Origin: CAZSNT01 sp964607765
GTDB taxonomy: Bacteria; Verrucomicrobiota; Lentisphaeria; Oligosphaerales; JABHEG01
Direction: 5' to 3'
DNA length: 48,743 nt
NCBI GenBank assembly: GCA_964607765.1
Contig: CAZSNT010000065.1
Coordinates: 1 to 48,743, forward strand
Under the pieces are notes generated by a model. The model was not told the origin of the DNA, did not search any database, and was given only the letters and a program-made list of their open reading frames with translations. Within the stretch, counting starts at the first letter, position 1. Every line of letters starts with the position of its first letter. This document shows positions 1 to 9,576 of this stretch, in pieces. A program made the position numbers and the translations under genes.

Positions 1-185
1 GGGTGGAACCGCCTCGGAGGACGCGGAGAGTGGGTGTGGGAAGTCAGCGACTGCGTAGTTCTCAAATCGGTTCTCCACCGGCGCAGGGCCGGCGGGGTTC
101 CCGCTTTCTCGCGCTTATCTTGACGCCATTCCAGGCTAGTGCCTGCGCGCGGGGCGCGGCTTGCTCAATGCGCCATGGCACACGT

Positions 186-1133
186 TCACCGCAGATTCAG
201 CACAGTCCAGCACACGCCTCTGGTCACCTCGAGCATGCGATCGAAGTCCAGTGTGTCCGGAGTGTCGGTCACTTCGTGGTAGTTCGGGTTGCGGTAGAAC
301 GCCGTGTCGGTGACCATCACTGCGTCATAGCCGAGCGCCCAGTAGTTCCGGTGGTCCGAGAAGTCGACCCCCGGCACCCAGCGCGGCGCCTTGAGTGTGC
401 GCACCGGAATAGCAGCCCGACGCATGTAACCTGCGACCTCGTTGACCAGGGAGAAACTGCCGCAGTTGCCCACTACGGCGATGAAGTTGCCGCGACCGGG
501 ATAGAACAGCCGCATCAGGCTGAACGGGTAACGCTGAGACTTGGGCTTGTCGGAAAAGAACCCAATCATCTCCAGGCAGATCATCGCGCGCACCGGCTCG
601 CGATCCCTGTGCAGGGCGCTGGCATGCACGTGGCTGCCCATGTGAGGCGTGCCGAAGAACGGCGGCTCCTCCAGCGCAAACGCCACAAACTCGGTGCGAT
701 AGGGCAGGTCCAACTCGTTCTCACGCGCGAATCGGGCCACTTCCAGTAACCCGGCCACGGCGCTCGCGTTGTCATCCGCCCCGGGTTGATCCCCGCATAC
801 GTCGTAGTGCGCGCCGACGACAACACGTGGTCCCTGCGTCGGTCCAACGACCGCCGACACATTCGCGTACGTCTCGGTGCCAACCTGGAACTCCTGCAGT
901 TCGGGTGTCAGACCGTAAACCCGGAACCTGTCAAACACGTACTGTGCTGCCGTCTGCATCGCCGCGGGATTCTCGTAACTGCGCGACGGCGAGACCGCCA
1001 CCAGATGCTCGACGGTCGATGCCAGATCGCGTGCCGTCGTGCCGACGTCGGGGTAACGGTGTCGATGCGCGGCGCACCCCGCAAGGCAGGGAACGGCCGC
1101 CACAAGCATGCGTGTCAAACGTTGCGTTAACAT
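186..1133 (-). CDS. M28-family metallopeptidase lipoprotein
   Basis: Predicted zinc aminopeptidase/carboxypeptidase of the M28 family, exported and lipid-anchored. About 315 residues. The N-terminus is a lipoprotein signal with lipobox LAGC (Cys20). Family ligands are visible: HYD in GAHYD, DDN in PGADDNAS, the EE pair in ALEEPP, a Glu where many members have Asp (CLEMIG), and the late His in NYHEVTDTPDTLD, the usual end of the domain. The start at 1133 is preferred over longer frames because a GGGAGG-type ribosome site lies just upstream and because it begins exactly at the signal peptide. It follows the PQQ-like propeller gene by about 105 bp on the same strand and may be co-transcribed. 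Family assignment is firm; the substrate is unknown. Confidence 0.88.
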   Translation of the reverse strand: MLTQRLTRMLVAAVPCLAGCAAHRHRYPDVGTTARDLASTVEHLVAVSPSRSYENPAAMQTAAQYVFDRFRVYGLTPELQEFQVGTETYANVSAVVGPTQGPRVVVGAHYDVCGDQPGADDNASAVAGLLEVARFARENELDLPYRTEFVAFALEEPPFFGTPHMGSHVHASALHRDREPVRAMICLEMIGFFSDKPKSQRYPFSLMRLFYPGRGNFIAVVGNCGSFSLVNEVAGYMRRAAIPVRTLKAPRWVPGVDFSDHRNYWALGYDAVMVTDTAFYRNPNYHEVTDTPDTLDFDRMLEVTRGVCWTVLNLR

Positions 1134-1239
1134 GAGGAGATCCCTCCCTTGCGCCACTCGCACCGAACACTCCGCCGCGGAGCGCGGAGCTACACCCGGA
1201 CAGCCACCACGCCGTAGCGCGGCGCTGGCACCCGTCGCC

Positions 1240-2640
1240 TCACTCCACCGGCGGCCGCCCGATCGCTGTGAGGAACCGCCGCGTCCGAAAATATACGACC
1301 CCTTCCGAGAGAGCCGGCGTCGCCATGCAGATGTCGCCCAGCTCAGGGGTCCCCAGGACGTCGCCGGCGTCTCCTGCAGCCACGACAACCACACGCCCGG
1401 TCTCGGCGGCAAAGTAGATGCGACCGGCGGCGGCAACAGGAGACGCCGTGCACCCGCCCTTCACCGGCAGACGTTTCTTGTAATGCACTTGCCCGGTCCG
1501 CGCGTCGTAGCACGTGAGCAGCCCGTTGTCCCGGCAACTGTACAGGTGGTCACCGTACACCAGTGGCGTCTGCATGTAAGCGCCATTCCGCGGGTTGCTC
1601 CAGGCAACCCACTCGCCGGATGTCCGTCCTGGCCCGAGTGTCACATCGCCCGCCGCATCGTTGCGGATCGCGTAGAGCGGAGCCACACGGCCATGGGCGC
1701 TGGCAATGAACAGCAGTCCGTGCGCGCTCACCGGTGTCGGCACGGGAATGTCCCCGCCTCCCGACATGTGCCACACGGCGCGACCGGACGCGAGCTCGTA
1801 GCCGCCGATGTGCCTGTGCCCGTTCACAACGACATGGGCTGCGGCGCCGACATCGACAACCGTCGGCGTGCCCCAGGTCGGCACATCCTCGCGAGGGGCA
1901 CGCCAGAGTTCCCGCCCATCAGCCAGGCTGAACGCGGCCACGAACGAGCACTCCTGCACGTCGCACTGGACCACCACCGTGTCGCCGTGGATCACGGGAG
2001 AACTCGCGAACCCCCACTGCGCCCGGCGCGCCCGGTAGTACCCCGAGTCCAGCACGCCAAGGTCCTTCTGCCAGCGCGGAGTTCCCGCCGAGTCGAAGCA
2101 GTACAATCCCTCTGAGCCGAAGAACGCAACAACGCACCGCCCGTCCGTGGCCGGTGTGGGATTGGCGTGGCTCGACTTCGTGTGTCGCCGTACCTTCGGG
2201 ACACCGGCGCACGCTGCGCGCTGCCACAACGTCTTCCCCGTACGCTTGTCCAGGCAATACACACGCCACTCCTGTACGTCCCGCTCATCGACCGGATCAA
2301 TCGCGCCGTAAAGCCCCACTTTCAGGTACGGTTCGGTGACGCCGCTCACGGCCGTGGTCACGTACAGCCGGTCCCCCCAGATGACAGGGCTGGAGTGCGC
2401 GAGTCCGGGCACACTGACACGCCAGCGTACGTTGCGTGCCGCTGTCACATCCCAGTCGGTCACCGTCTGGTGCCCGTCGGACACACCGCTCGCGGCGATG
2501 CCGCGGAATGACGGCCAGTCCACCCCGGGACGTGGCACGCCGCCAACCGCACCTGTGCCCTTCCCGCCGGCAGCCTGACCGGAAGCGGACCAGCAGACAA
2601 CCAGCGCAGCGGCTACTGCACTCGTACGACGCCTGCTCAT
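1240..2640 (-). CDS. secreted PQQ-like beta-propeller protein
   Basis: About 466 residues with a Sec-type signal peptide (MSRRRTSAVAAALVV...). The mature part opens with WPSFRG, the typical entry of planctomycete-type PQQ-like propellers. It then repeats blade units of the form 'W...V...SSPVI.GD.lyv' and 'Y.LDk.TGK.lW'. These proteins have the fold of quinoprotein dehydrogenases, but many bind no PQQ, and no dehydrogenase active-site residues could be assigned here. ATG 2640 is chosen over the GTG 9 bp upstream because AAGGAG sits 8 bp before it and would overlap the GTG. It lies between the M28 peptidase and a glycoside-hydrolase-like gene. Function unknown, probably periplasmic. Confidence 0.85.
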   Translation of the reverse strand: MSRRRTSAVAAALVVCWSASGQAAGGKGTGAVGGVPRPGVDWPSFRGIAASGVSDGHQTVTDWDVTAARNVRWRVSVPGLAHSSPVIWGDRLYVTTAVSGVTEPYLKVGLYGAIDPVDERDVQEWRVYCLDKRTGKTLWQRAACAGVPKVRRHTKSSHANPTPATDGRCVVAFFGSEGLYCFDSAGTPRWQKDLGVLDSGYYRARRAQWGFASSPVIHGDTVVVQCDVQECSFVAAFSLADGRELWRAPREDVPTWGTPTVVDVGAAAHVVVNGHRHIGGYELASGRAVWHMSGGGDIPVPTPVSAHGLLFIASAHGRVAPLYAIRNDAAGDVTLGPGRTSGEWVAWSNPRNGAYMQTPLVYGDHLYSCRDNGLLTCYDARTGQVHYKKRLPVKGGCTASPVAAAGRIYFAAETGRVVVVAAGDAGDVLGTPELGDICMATPALSEGVVYFRTRRFLTAIGRPPVE

Positions 2641-2729
2641 GGCCGCCACTCCTTCCCTGGCTCACGTTCTCAATGTGTTCGGTGTCCAGCAATCGTGATC
2701 CGGATGGCGATCGCCATTCAGCGTCATTC

Positions 2730-2794
2730 GCCACCCGCACTCGCCACCCGCACTCGCCACCCGCACTCGCCACCCGCACTCGCCACCCGCACTC
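2730..2794. repeat. five perfect 13-bp tandem repeats
   Basis: Five head-to-tail copies of GCCACCCGCACTC (65 bp) fill most of the gap between the end of the glycoside-hydrolase-like gene (2809) and the start of the PQQ-like gene (2640). The copies are identical, as expected of a slippage-prone or recently expanded array. The unit is not a multiple of three, so it is unlikely to be coding. It lies in the leader of the downstream minus-strand gene. Confidence 0.9.
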
Positions 2795-2808
2795 GCTCCT
2801 CACGCACA

Positions 2809-5382
2809 TCAGTCCCCGATCTCAACCACTTCGGAAAGGCCACTGGCGCGTTCGAGAACAGTCACGCGCCACTTCCCGGGCGGACCGTTCCTGGGCCACG
2901 GGAACTGGAAAAGCAGAACGCCGTTGCGGAACGCTGCATGCCGTGAGTAGTCACTGAGCGAGCCGTCCGGATGCCGCACCGTGACCGTTGCCGGCACAAG
3001 CCCCCGTACAGGCTGACCATCCGGATCCAACAGGTCCGCGCCCAAACGAAACTCCAGCCCGGAGTGGCTGCCCCACGTCACCTTGCCGCGGCCCATGCGC
3101 ACGTCCATCTGCCCAATCGTCTGGCGCAGGACCATGATCACACGCGCGCCACCCGCCGGAAGGTCCACGGCAACACGTGACACGGTCCCCGCCTCCTCAA
3201 TCTCAACCTGTTTGTGACTGAGCAGGTCGTAAGCCACCGACCCCAGGCCCCGAGAGAAAGCGATGCGTGCTGTCTGCGGAACGCCCGTTTCCCGAACCTT
3301 GCCGAAATGCCCATACATCGGCCCGCTCACCCGCAGATCGTTCACGACGCCGATGTAACTCGCGCCATCGGCGGTCAGCAGGTTAAGCCAGGTATCGGGG
3401 GTAAGCGATCGGGCCGACGGCTTGACACGTTCCGCTACCAGCCGGGAAAAAGCAGGGAGAGCGCCCGTGGGCTCGACCGACACGGCTCCGGGTAACACCA
3501 CCGCCGTCTCCGGATCCACAACCACCACGCCGCCGCGTCTGCTGAATGCCGCGATACGTTCATACACCGGGCGCGTCACACACACGGCTCCCGACACAAC
3601 CAACAGCCGGCACGACGAAAGGGGGTCCAACCCCTTCTCGAAATCACTGTCGTACAGAACATCAAACGGCACGCCGCAACGCACCACACACTCCTCCAGC
3701 CACGTCGTCGTGCCGGGCCGGCGTTTCTCACCGAAAACCTGGCTGGCGAGAGAGCGGAGGACTGCAATCTGTCTGCGCCCGTTCCGCCACCGCGTAATCA
3801 AAGCGCCCAGCGGCCCGATCTCCTCGGTGTGGAAGCGCTTGAAAGCCCCAATCAGCTCAGGCGTCCACGGCAAGAGCCTCCCGGCAAGCGCGGGATCGCG
3901 CGACAGAGCCGCTTCGGCCTCCTCCCACGTCGGTGTTGCCGTACCGAAGAACGTGTCGATCTGTGCCTTGGTCATGCATTGGTGATAGGCGTTCTCGAAG
4001 TCGCTCTCCGGCACGACGTCGAAGTTCCGGTAGGTCAACATGCGAATGGGCTGCAGCGCGCACAGCCAGGCGGCCTCACGGAACATATCCGCGGTGACGA
4101 CCGCGTTGTACGGAGCAGCACGCCCCCGTGCCAGAAGGAACTGCGGCATGCCGCTCGGACGCATGGCTGTGCCGCGTACGGCAGCGTTGAGCCGCTCTTG
4201 GACCATCACGGCGCGCAGCGGATCCTCGCAGGAGAACCACTCTTGGGCAACGTTCACGCGGCTGAATGCCCGGACCGCCGGACGCCGCAGAATCGGCTCC
4301 TGGATCGCGAGTATGTCCGGGCGCCGCCTGTGGATCACATCCGAAATGCGCTGATTGAGGTACGATTCCGTCGGACCGTCAACACCGTGGAACCAGCGAT
4401 GGTAGGCGTAGACAGGTGTCTGGACGGAGATGATCCTGTCAGGCGGCAGCCCGATCCCGGCGGCGCTCGGACGCAGGCAGCCGAACGCGGTCTGGTGCGC
4501 GTCAATCCCACCCTCTTTCGGCGGATCCTGCCAGCGCGTCAGGTCCAAACCGAACGTGTCCCGGACCCACTCTCGCCTGGCTGCGCTGAAATCATGGTGC
4601 CGTGTCCATTGCTGTCCGCTGTTCAGAGTGACGCCGCGCATTGCCGGAATCTCCTCGTATTGCACAGCCAGACGCTCGGCTTCCCGGTCAATCTGCTCGC
4701 GGATGTACGGAGCGGTCACGCTGGCTCGGACCGGCCGGCCGGTCATGTCCAGGCCCCAGTCCGGGCCTTCAGTGCCCCGCGGGTGGCACGGGTAGTCGAC
4801 CAACGGCGACCAGTGCAGGCCGCGCCGCATGCAATCCTCGACATCGCCGCCGCCCAGAGTAAAACCGGACTCACGCGGCGCATTGCCTCCCCACGCCGAG
4901 ATCTGGAGGTTCTCGAACGGCTCTGTCTGCGGCGTGATCTCCACCGCCCGTGTCGTGCGCGCCAGCACTTCCCCGTCCCGAACAACCGTCAAGGAAAGCG
5001 TGTAGGAGCCGAGGGCAACGTCCGGCACGAACCGGAACACAACCGGCACGGTCTGGCCGGGCCCCAGCCGTCCCACAGGCTGTGACAGGTCTATGAACTC
5101 ATCCAGACTGAGACGCACCCTGAGATCGCGAAGCGCGGTATCGGAACGACTGATCAGACTGCAAAGCCACGCCTGCGGCTTAGTCGTGTGCGCGATGGTA
5201 CGCAGAGAAGTCCGCGAGCGCAACGCCACCAGGGCAGCCCCAGTCTCAACGCGTGCCTGAGCCCGGGAGCGCACTGTGCCGGCCCGGCGGCTGGAGGCGC
5301 CGCGCAACGCACCGTCGTCGGCAGCCGCGGTCGCGACCACACCGAGGCCCACTGCCAGCGCCAAAATCCGTCTGCACCACAT
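2809..5382 (-). CDS. large secreted glycoside-hydrolase-like protein
   Basis: About 857 residues. A signal peptide begins MWCRRILALAVGLGVVATAAA, which fixes the probable start at 5382; longer frames upstream look non-coding. An N-terminal beta-sandwich (about residues 60-170, CARDB/NEW3-like) is followed by a central region with TIM-barrel-like character. This is followed near residues 560-660 by a Rossmann-like segment (CRLLVVSGAVCVTRPVYERI, then FSRRGGVVVVDPE) that resembles the amidotransferase-like trimerisation domain of beta-galactosidases. The C-terminus (DPDGQPVRGLVPATVTVRHPDG) looks like another beta-sandwich (MG2-like). I could not place catalytic acids, so hydrolase activity is inference. 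It is divergent from the ThuA gene, with a PHP remnant in between. Confidence 0.6.
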   Translation of the reverse strand: MWCRRILALAVGLGVVATAAADDGALRGASSRRAGTVRSRAQARVETGAALVALRSRTSLRTIAHTTKPQAWLCSLISRSDTALRDLRVRLSLDEFIDLSQPVGRLGPGQTVPVVFRFVPDVALGSYTLSLTVVRDGEVLARTTRAVEITPQTEPFENLQISAWGGNAPRESGFTLGGGDVEDCMRRGLHWSPLVDYPCHPRGTEGPDWGLDMTGRPVRASVTAPYIREQIDREAERLAVQYEEIPAMRGVTLNSGQQWTRHHDFSAARREWVRDTFGLDLTRWQDPPKEGGIDAHQTAFGCLRPSAAGIGLPPDRIISVQTPVYAYHRWFHGVDGPTESYLNQRISDVIHRRRPDILAIQEPILRRPAVRAFSRVNVAQEWFSCEDPLRAVMVQERLNAAVRGTAMRPSGMPQFLLARGRAAPYNAVVTADMFREAAWLCALQPIRMLTYRNFDVVPESDFENAYHQCMTKAQIDTFFGTATPTWEEAEAALSRDPALAGRLLPWTPELIGAFKRFHTEEIGPLGALITRWRNGRRQIAVLRSLASQVFGEKRRPGTTTWLEECVVRCGVPFDVLYDSDFEKGLDPLSSCRLLVVSGAVCVTRPVYERIAAFSRRGGVVVVDPETAVVLPGAVSVEPTGALPAFSRLVAERVKPSARSLTPDTWLNLLTADGASYIGVVNDLRVSGPMYGHFGKVRETGVPQTARIAFSRGLGSVAYDLLSHKQVEIEEAGTVSRVAVDLPAGGARVIMVLRQTIGQMDVRMGRGKVTWGSHSGLEFRLGADLLDPDGQPVRGLVPATVTVRHPDGSLSDYSRHAAFRNGVLLFQFPWPRNGPPGKWRVTVLERASGLSEVVEIGD

Positions 5383-5879
5383 TGCCCACTCTAGCTGTTC
5401 AGATTGGTTCCACGATTCGTTCCGGGAACATAACCCGGCTGCCAAACCAATACTATGCCCCGGCACGTCCTGTTTCCCGGACAAGAGCATCCGTTCAGAC
5501 CCGTGCAGACGAGCGCTTGCTGCGCCATGGTTGCAGCTGCACTCGGCACGACAAGGGACGACAGCAGGCATGGTCGACAACGCCCGGGCATCGTACCACA
5601 ATCACACCGTATGGAGCGACGGGGAGGCCACAGTCGCCCAGATGGTGGCCGCGGCCGAAGACGCAGGCTTGGCAGGCGACACCGGCTGTACGGCAACCGC
5701 CCGATTCCTGCAGCGTGCCAAAAGCGTCAAGCCGCAGTGAAGTGCACGTCCGCCCTTGCCCTCGCCAGCCGGCCCCGGTACGTTTCACTCTTCCGCCCTC
5801 TCCCAGCCGGCCGCCGCAAGGGACGCTGAGGAGAAGACGTGAGGCACGCAACCACCGCCCAATGAACCGAAGGCCACTG
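5383..5879. other. intergenic gap holding a PHP-gene remnant
   Basis: A 497-bp gap between divergent genes. The only coding-like stretch is the truncated PHP reading frame at 5570-5740. The rest shows no convincing gene, RNA or strong promoter. Confidence 0.6.
5570..5740 (+). pseudogene. truncated PHP-domain gene remnant
   Basis: The frame starts with ATG behind a purine-rich site (AAGGGACGA). It encodes ASYHNHTVWSDGEATVAQ followed by MVAAAEDAGLAG, which is the classic first motif of PHP-domain phosphoesterases (HxHTxxSDG...ea.aaGl). The usual continuation (a Thr/Ser-Asp-His second motif) is missing. After about 36 residues the frame runs into an unrelated 20-residue tail and stops. A full PHP protein needs over 200 residues, so this cannot be functional. 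It looks like a gene that lost its middle; the last codons could be its original C-terminus, but I cannot show that. Confidence 0.65.
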
Positions 5880-8800
5880 ATGAAGAACCTCTCACGCATC
5901 ATCCCGCTGCAGCTCTGCCTGGCACTGATACCGACGTGGGGACACGCCCAGGACTCCGGAATCCCGGAAGCCGACATGGAGAAGATGCGCCAGGCCATGC
6001 CGGAGAAAGCACACGTTGCCTCCGCCGCGCCACGGCGTGTCCTGATCTTCACTCTGTGCCGCGGGTTCCGTCACGGCTCGATTCCGCACGGGTCGGCCGC
6101 GCTCAAACTGCTGGGCGAGGCCACCGGTGCGTACGAAGCAGTGGTCAGCGACGACATCAGCGTTTTCGAGCCTCCCAGCCTGGCCGCTTTCGATGCCGTA
6201 ATCATGAACAACACGACTGGCGAGATCTTCACCGCGCCGGGGGTCGACAAGATGAGCGGAGCGGAGAAGGACGAGGCCGTGGCCCGCGAGCAACGACTGA
6301 AGGAGTCCCTGCTCTCCTTCGTGGCGGGAGGCAAGGGCTTGGTCGGCGTCCACGCCGCCACGGACTGCCTGTACAAGTGGACGGATTACGGCGACATGCT
6401 GGGCGCTTACTTCTGGGGACATCCCTGGAACGAGGACGTGACGCTCAAGCTGGACGATCCCGGGCACCCGCTCTGCCGCGCCTTCAAAGGGCAGCCCTTC
6501 AAGGTCGCCGACGAGATCTACCAGTTCCGGGAACCCTACAGCCGCGACAAGCTCCGCGTCCTGTTGAGCATAGATGCGGACCGCACGAACATGAACAAGG
6601 GTGACAAGCTCAAACGCGAGGACAGCGACTTCGCTGTCAGCTGGGTCCGGTCGTACGGGCGCGGCCGGGTGTTTTACTGCTCCCTGGGCCATCGCAACGA
6701 GATCTTCTGGAACCCCGCCGTGCTGTGCCACTACCTGGACGGCATCCAATACGCCCTGGGCGACCTGGCCTGCGACGCCACGCCGAGTGCGGATCTGAGC
6801 ACGCGCTACCTGGCACAGTCCCGGGAACGTGCCGACCGCATGGGAACGGACGCCCTGTTCGCGGAACTGCGCACGTTTGAAATGGGCGGCAATACCGCGA
6901 ACGTCGGCCTGGTCGCCGGCCTGGTCGTGAAGCATCAGACCGACAAGCGCAAGCGTGGAGACATCGAGAAGCGTCTGCTGGATGTGATCGAAGCGGACAG
7001 CACGCTGGACAGCAAGCGATTCGCGTGCCGCCAACTCCTCATGGTGGGATCGGACGCGGCCGCCGAACGGCTGCTGCCGCTGCTGAGCGACGCCGAAATG
7101 TCTGATATGGCGCGGTACGCCCTCGAACGAATCCCGGGGCGGAACGTCGACCGCGTGCTATGTGCCGCACTTCCCGAGGCCGAAGGCCTGGCGCGTGTGG
7201 GCATTATCAACTCCCTCGGCGCGCGGCGTGCCGAACACGCCCTGCCCGCCCTCGCCGCAGAGTTGGAGGGGCAGGCACCGGACACCGTCACAGCCGCAGC
7301 CGACGCTCTGGGCCGGATCGGCGGGACCAAAGCCGCCGAGACGCTTCTGCGGTTCAGGACCAATGCTGCAGAGAGCTGTGCGGCCAACGCAGTCGATGCC
7401 GCCCTGCTGCAGTGCGCGGACGGCCTGGCGCAGCGACGGGGCCTGTTCTCGGGAAGGGCGCGGAAAAGGGCCGCGCACATCTACCGGACCCTCACAGGCC
7501 AGGATGCCGCATCGCACATCCGCGCTGCGGCGTTCCGCAGCCGGATGCTGATGCTGGGAGACGACAGTGTGCCCGCAACGCTGGTTGTCCTGCGTCAGGA
7601 AGGCCCACACATGCGCGCTGCGGCCGCGCAAGTGATTCGGGAACTCGAGTCCGACACGGCAGCCGCGACGTTTGCCGAAGCGCTGCCGCGGCTACCCCGC
7701 GCCAGCCAGGTCATCGTGCTGGCCGCCCTCGGCGACCGTGGCGACAGGACCGCGCTGCCCCACGTGCTGGCCGCGGCCGAGAGCGAGAGCGAAGCCGTGC
7801 AGTTGGCGGCGCTCCGTGCTCTCGTCCTGTTGGGCGATGCTGCCGTCGTCGGCCCGATTGCGCGACTGGCGGCGACGGCAGAGGACAGGAGCCCCGTTCA
7901 GCAGGCGGCCCGGCGGGTCCTGGCCCGGGTGACGGCCGACGACGTCACCCAGAGCATCGCCGAAGCGATCGACAGCAGCCCGACCGTCCCTGTTGCCAGA
8001 CAGCTCATCTGGGCCCTCGGCGCGCGCAACGCCTCCGCAGCAACCCCCACACTCCTGAGGAGCGCGCGGAGCGGGAACGGGGATGTGAGAAAGGAGGCGC
8101 TGAAAGCCCTGGCTGATGTGGCTCAGCCCGAGCACTTGCCCAACGTCACCCGGCTCCTGATCGAGTCCGACTCGGCGGCCGATCGCAGCGCGGCGGAGTC
8201 CATCATCGTCGCCGTCGCCCGCAAACTGACTGAGGAGCTGCTGCCCCCCGCCTGCCTGACCGAAACGCTCGACAGAGACATCCCAACAGCCGCTCGCTGC
8301 GGTGTCCTCGCCGTCCTCGGCCGGATTGGTGTCGACGGCGGTCTTCCCGCCCTCTACACCGGCCTGGAGCATCCCGAGAGCGATGTGCGCAAGGCGGCCA
8401 TCAAGGCGCTGGCCGACTGGCCGACGAACGCGCCCATGGCGAAGCTCAGACATGTGAGCCGCACCTCCGACGACCTTATCCATCGCGTTCTCGCCCTCCG
8501 CGGGTATGCCGCACAACTCGCCATGCCCAGCGACCGGCCGATGCGGGACACTCTCGCGATGTACACCGAAGCCCTGAAACTGGCGCAGACCGCGCACGAG
8601 CGCAAGTCTCTTCTGGGCGGGCTCGGCGACGTGGTCCACCCCGATGCGCTGGCCCTTGCCGAATCGCTGATCCCGGACAAGGAGGTACAGGCGGAAGCGC
8701 TGCTTGCCGCGTCCAAGATCGTGGCGGGATTGGAGGGCGCCGCCATGAAACTGAGCGCGTCCCACGGCAAAGGAACGGAGAAGAATGCCGTCGACGGCGC

Positions 8801-9536
8801 GCGCGACACGCGCTGGACAACGGGCACGCCCATGCGTGGGGGCGAGTGGCTCGATGTCGATCTCGGCTACGAGACCGACGTCAAAGAGATCTGCCTGGAT
8901 GCCGGCCCGGTCGGCAGCGACTGGCCGCGCGGGTACGAGGTCACCGTCAGCACGGACCGTGAGCAGTGGGGCGACCCGATCGTCACCGGTCAAGGCAAGG
9001 AGAAGATCTTCACCATCGAGCTTCCGGACGTTTACGGCCGCTACATCAGAATCAAACAGACCGGACACGCACAAGGCAACTTCTGGTCCGTTGCCGAAAT
9101 GCGCATCAACGGGCGACCGCGACACATCGACGAGGAACAGGCGATCCTCGACCGCAAACAGTGGAAGGTCTCCGCCTCGCAGAAGAACGAAGACGCGCCG
9201 AACGCCATCGACGGGGATCTGGAGAACCGCTGGGGCACGGGGCGCGCCATGAAAGCCGGGGACTGGTTCGCGGTGGACATGGGCGAGGAGAAAACGGTCT
9301 ACAAGATCATGCTCAACGCCGCCAAATCAGGCAGCGACTACCCACGCGGCTACGAAGTCTACATCTCCTCGGATGGTCAGGACTGGCTGGGCCCCATCGC
9401 GAAAGGCGAAGGCAAGAACAGGCTGACCACCATCACCGTGCTCCCCCGCCGCGGCCGCCACGTGAAGATTGTCGAGACACAAGACCACCATCACAACTGG
9501 TGGTCGATCTACGACATGACCATCATCGCGGAATGA
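5880..9536 (+). CDS. ThuA / HEAT-repeat / double discoidin secreted protein
   Basis: About 1218 residues. The signal peptide MKNLSRIIPLQLCLALIPTWGHA decides the start: ATG 5880 has GAAGG 6 bp upstream, while ATG 5862 does not. Residues about 45-300 are a ThuA-like (type 1 glutamine-amidotransferase-like) domain: RVLIFTLCRGFRHGSIPHG, GGKGLVGVHAATDC, GRVFYCSLGHR. Residues about 310-890 are alpha-helical HEAT-like repeats (for example VRKAAIKALADWP and VRKEALKALADVA). Two F5/8 type C (discoidin) domains end the protein, near residues 925-1075 and 1080-1215, each with the 'NAVDG..DTRW/NAIDG..ENRW' opening. ThuA proteins of this phylum group are linked to carbohydrate metabolism. Unlike many relatives, no CxxCH haem motif is present. 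Partner and substrate unknown. Confidence 0.82.
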   Translation: MKNLSRIIPLQLCLALIPTWGHAQDSGIPEADMEKMRQAMPEKAHVASAAPRRVLIFTLCRGFRHGSIPHGSAALKLLGEATGAYEAVVSDDISVFEPPSLAAFDAVIMNNTTGEIFTAPGVDKMSGAEKDEAVAREQRLKESLLSFVAGGKGLVGVHAATDCLYKWTDYGDMLGAYFWGHPWNEDVTLKLDDPGHPLCRAFKGQPFKVADEIYQFREPYSRDKLRVLLSIDADRTNMNKGDKLKREDSDFAVSWVRSYGRGRVFYCSLGHRNEIFWNPAVLCHYLDGIQYALGDLACDATPSADLSTRYLAQSRERADRMGTDALFAELRTFEMGGNTANVGLVAGLVVKHQTDKRKRGDIEKRLLDVIEADSTLDSKRFACRQLLMVGSDAAAERLLPLLSDAEMSDMARYALERIPGRNVDRVLCAALPEAEGLARVGIINSLGARRAEHALPALAAELEGQAPDTVTAAADALGRIGGTKAAETLLRFRTNAAESCAANAVDAALLQCADGLAQRRGLFSGRARKRAAHIYRTLTGQDAASHIRAAAFRSRMLMLGDDSVPATLVVLRQEGPHMRAAAAQVIRELESDTAAATFAEALPRLPRASQVIVLAALGDRGDRTALPHVLAAAESESEAVQLAALRALVLLGDAAVVGPIARLAATAEDRSPVQQAARRVLARVTADDVTQSIAEAIDSSPTVPVARQLIWALGARNASAATPTLLRSARSGNGDVRKEALKALADVAQPEHLPNVTRLLIESDSAADRSAAESIIVAVARKLTEELLPPACLTETLDRDIPTAARCGVLAVLGRIGVDGGLPALYTGLEHPESDVRKAAIKALADWPTNAPMAKLRHVSRTSDDLIHRVLALRGYAAQLAMPSDRPMRDTLAMYTEALKLAQTAHERKSLLGGLGDVVHPDALALAESLIPDKEVQAEALLAASKIVAGLEGAAMKLSASHGKGTEKNAVDGARDTRWTTGTPMRGGEWLDVDLGYETDVKEICLDAGPVGSDWPRGYEVTVSTDREQWGDPIVTGQGKEKIFTIELPDVYGRYIRIKQTGHAQGNFWSVAEMRINGRPRHIDEEQAILDRKQWKVSASQKNEDAPNAIDGDLENRWGTGRAMKAGDWFAVDMGEEKTVYKIMLNAAKSGSDYPRGYEVYISSDGQDWLGPIAKGEGKNRLTTITVLPRRGRHVKIVETQDHHHNWWSIYDMTIIAE

Positions 9537-9576
9537 CCGTTGCTTGGGAAGAGAACCCAGAGCGCCAGAATGCGGG

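Noticed and set aside
1..185. Start of window as a partial gene
   Set aside because: No frame shows family motifs; GGACGCGGAG-like low-complexity sequence only.
3..749. Plus-strand frame over the first 750 bases
   Set aside because: It is antisense to the M28 peptidase, is rich in Arg/His and matches no family; a shadow of the real gene.
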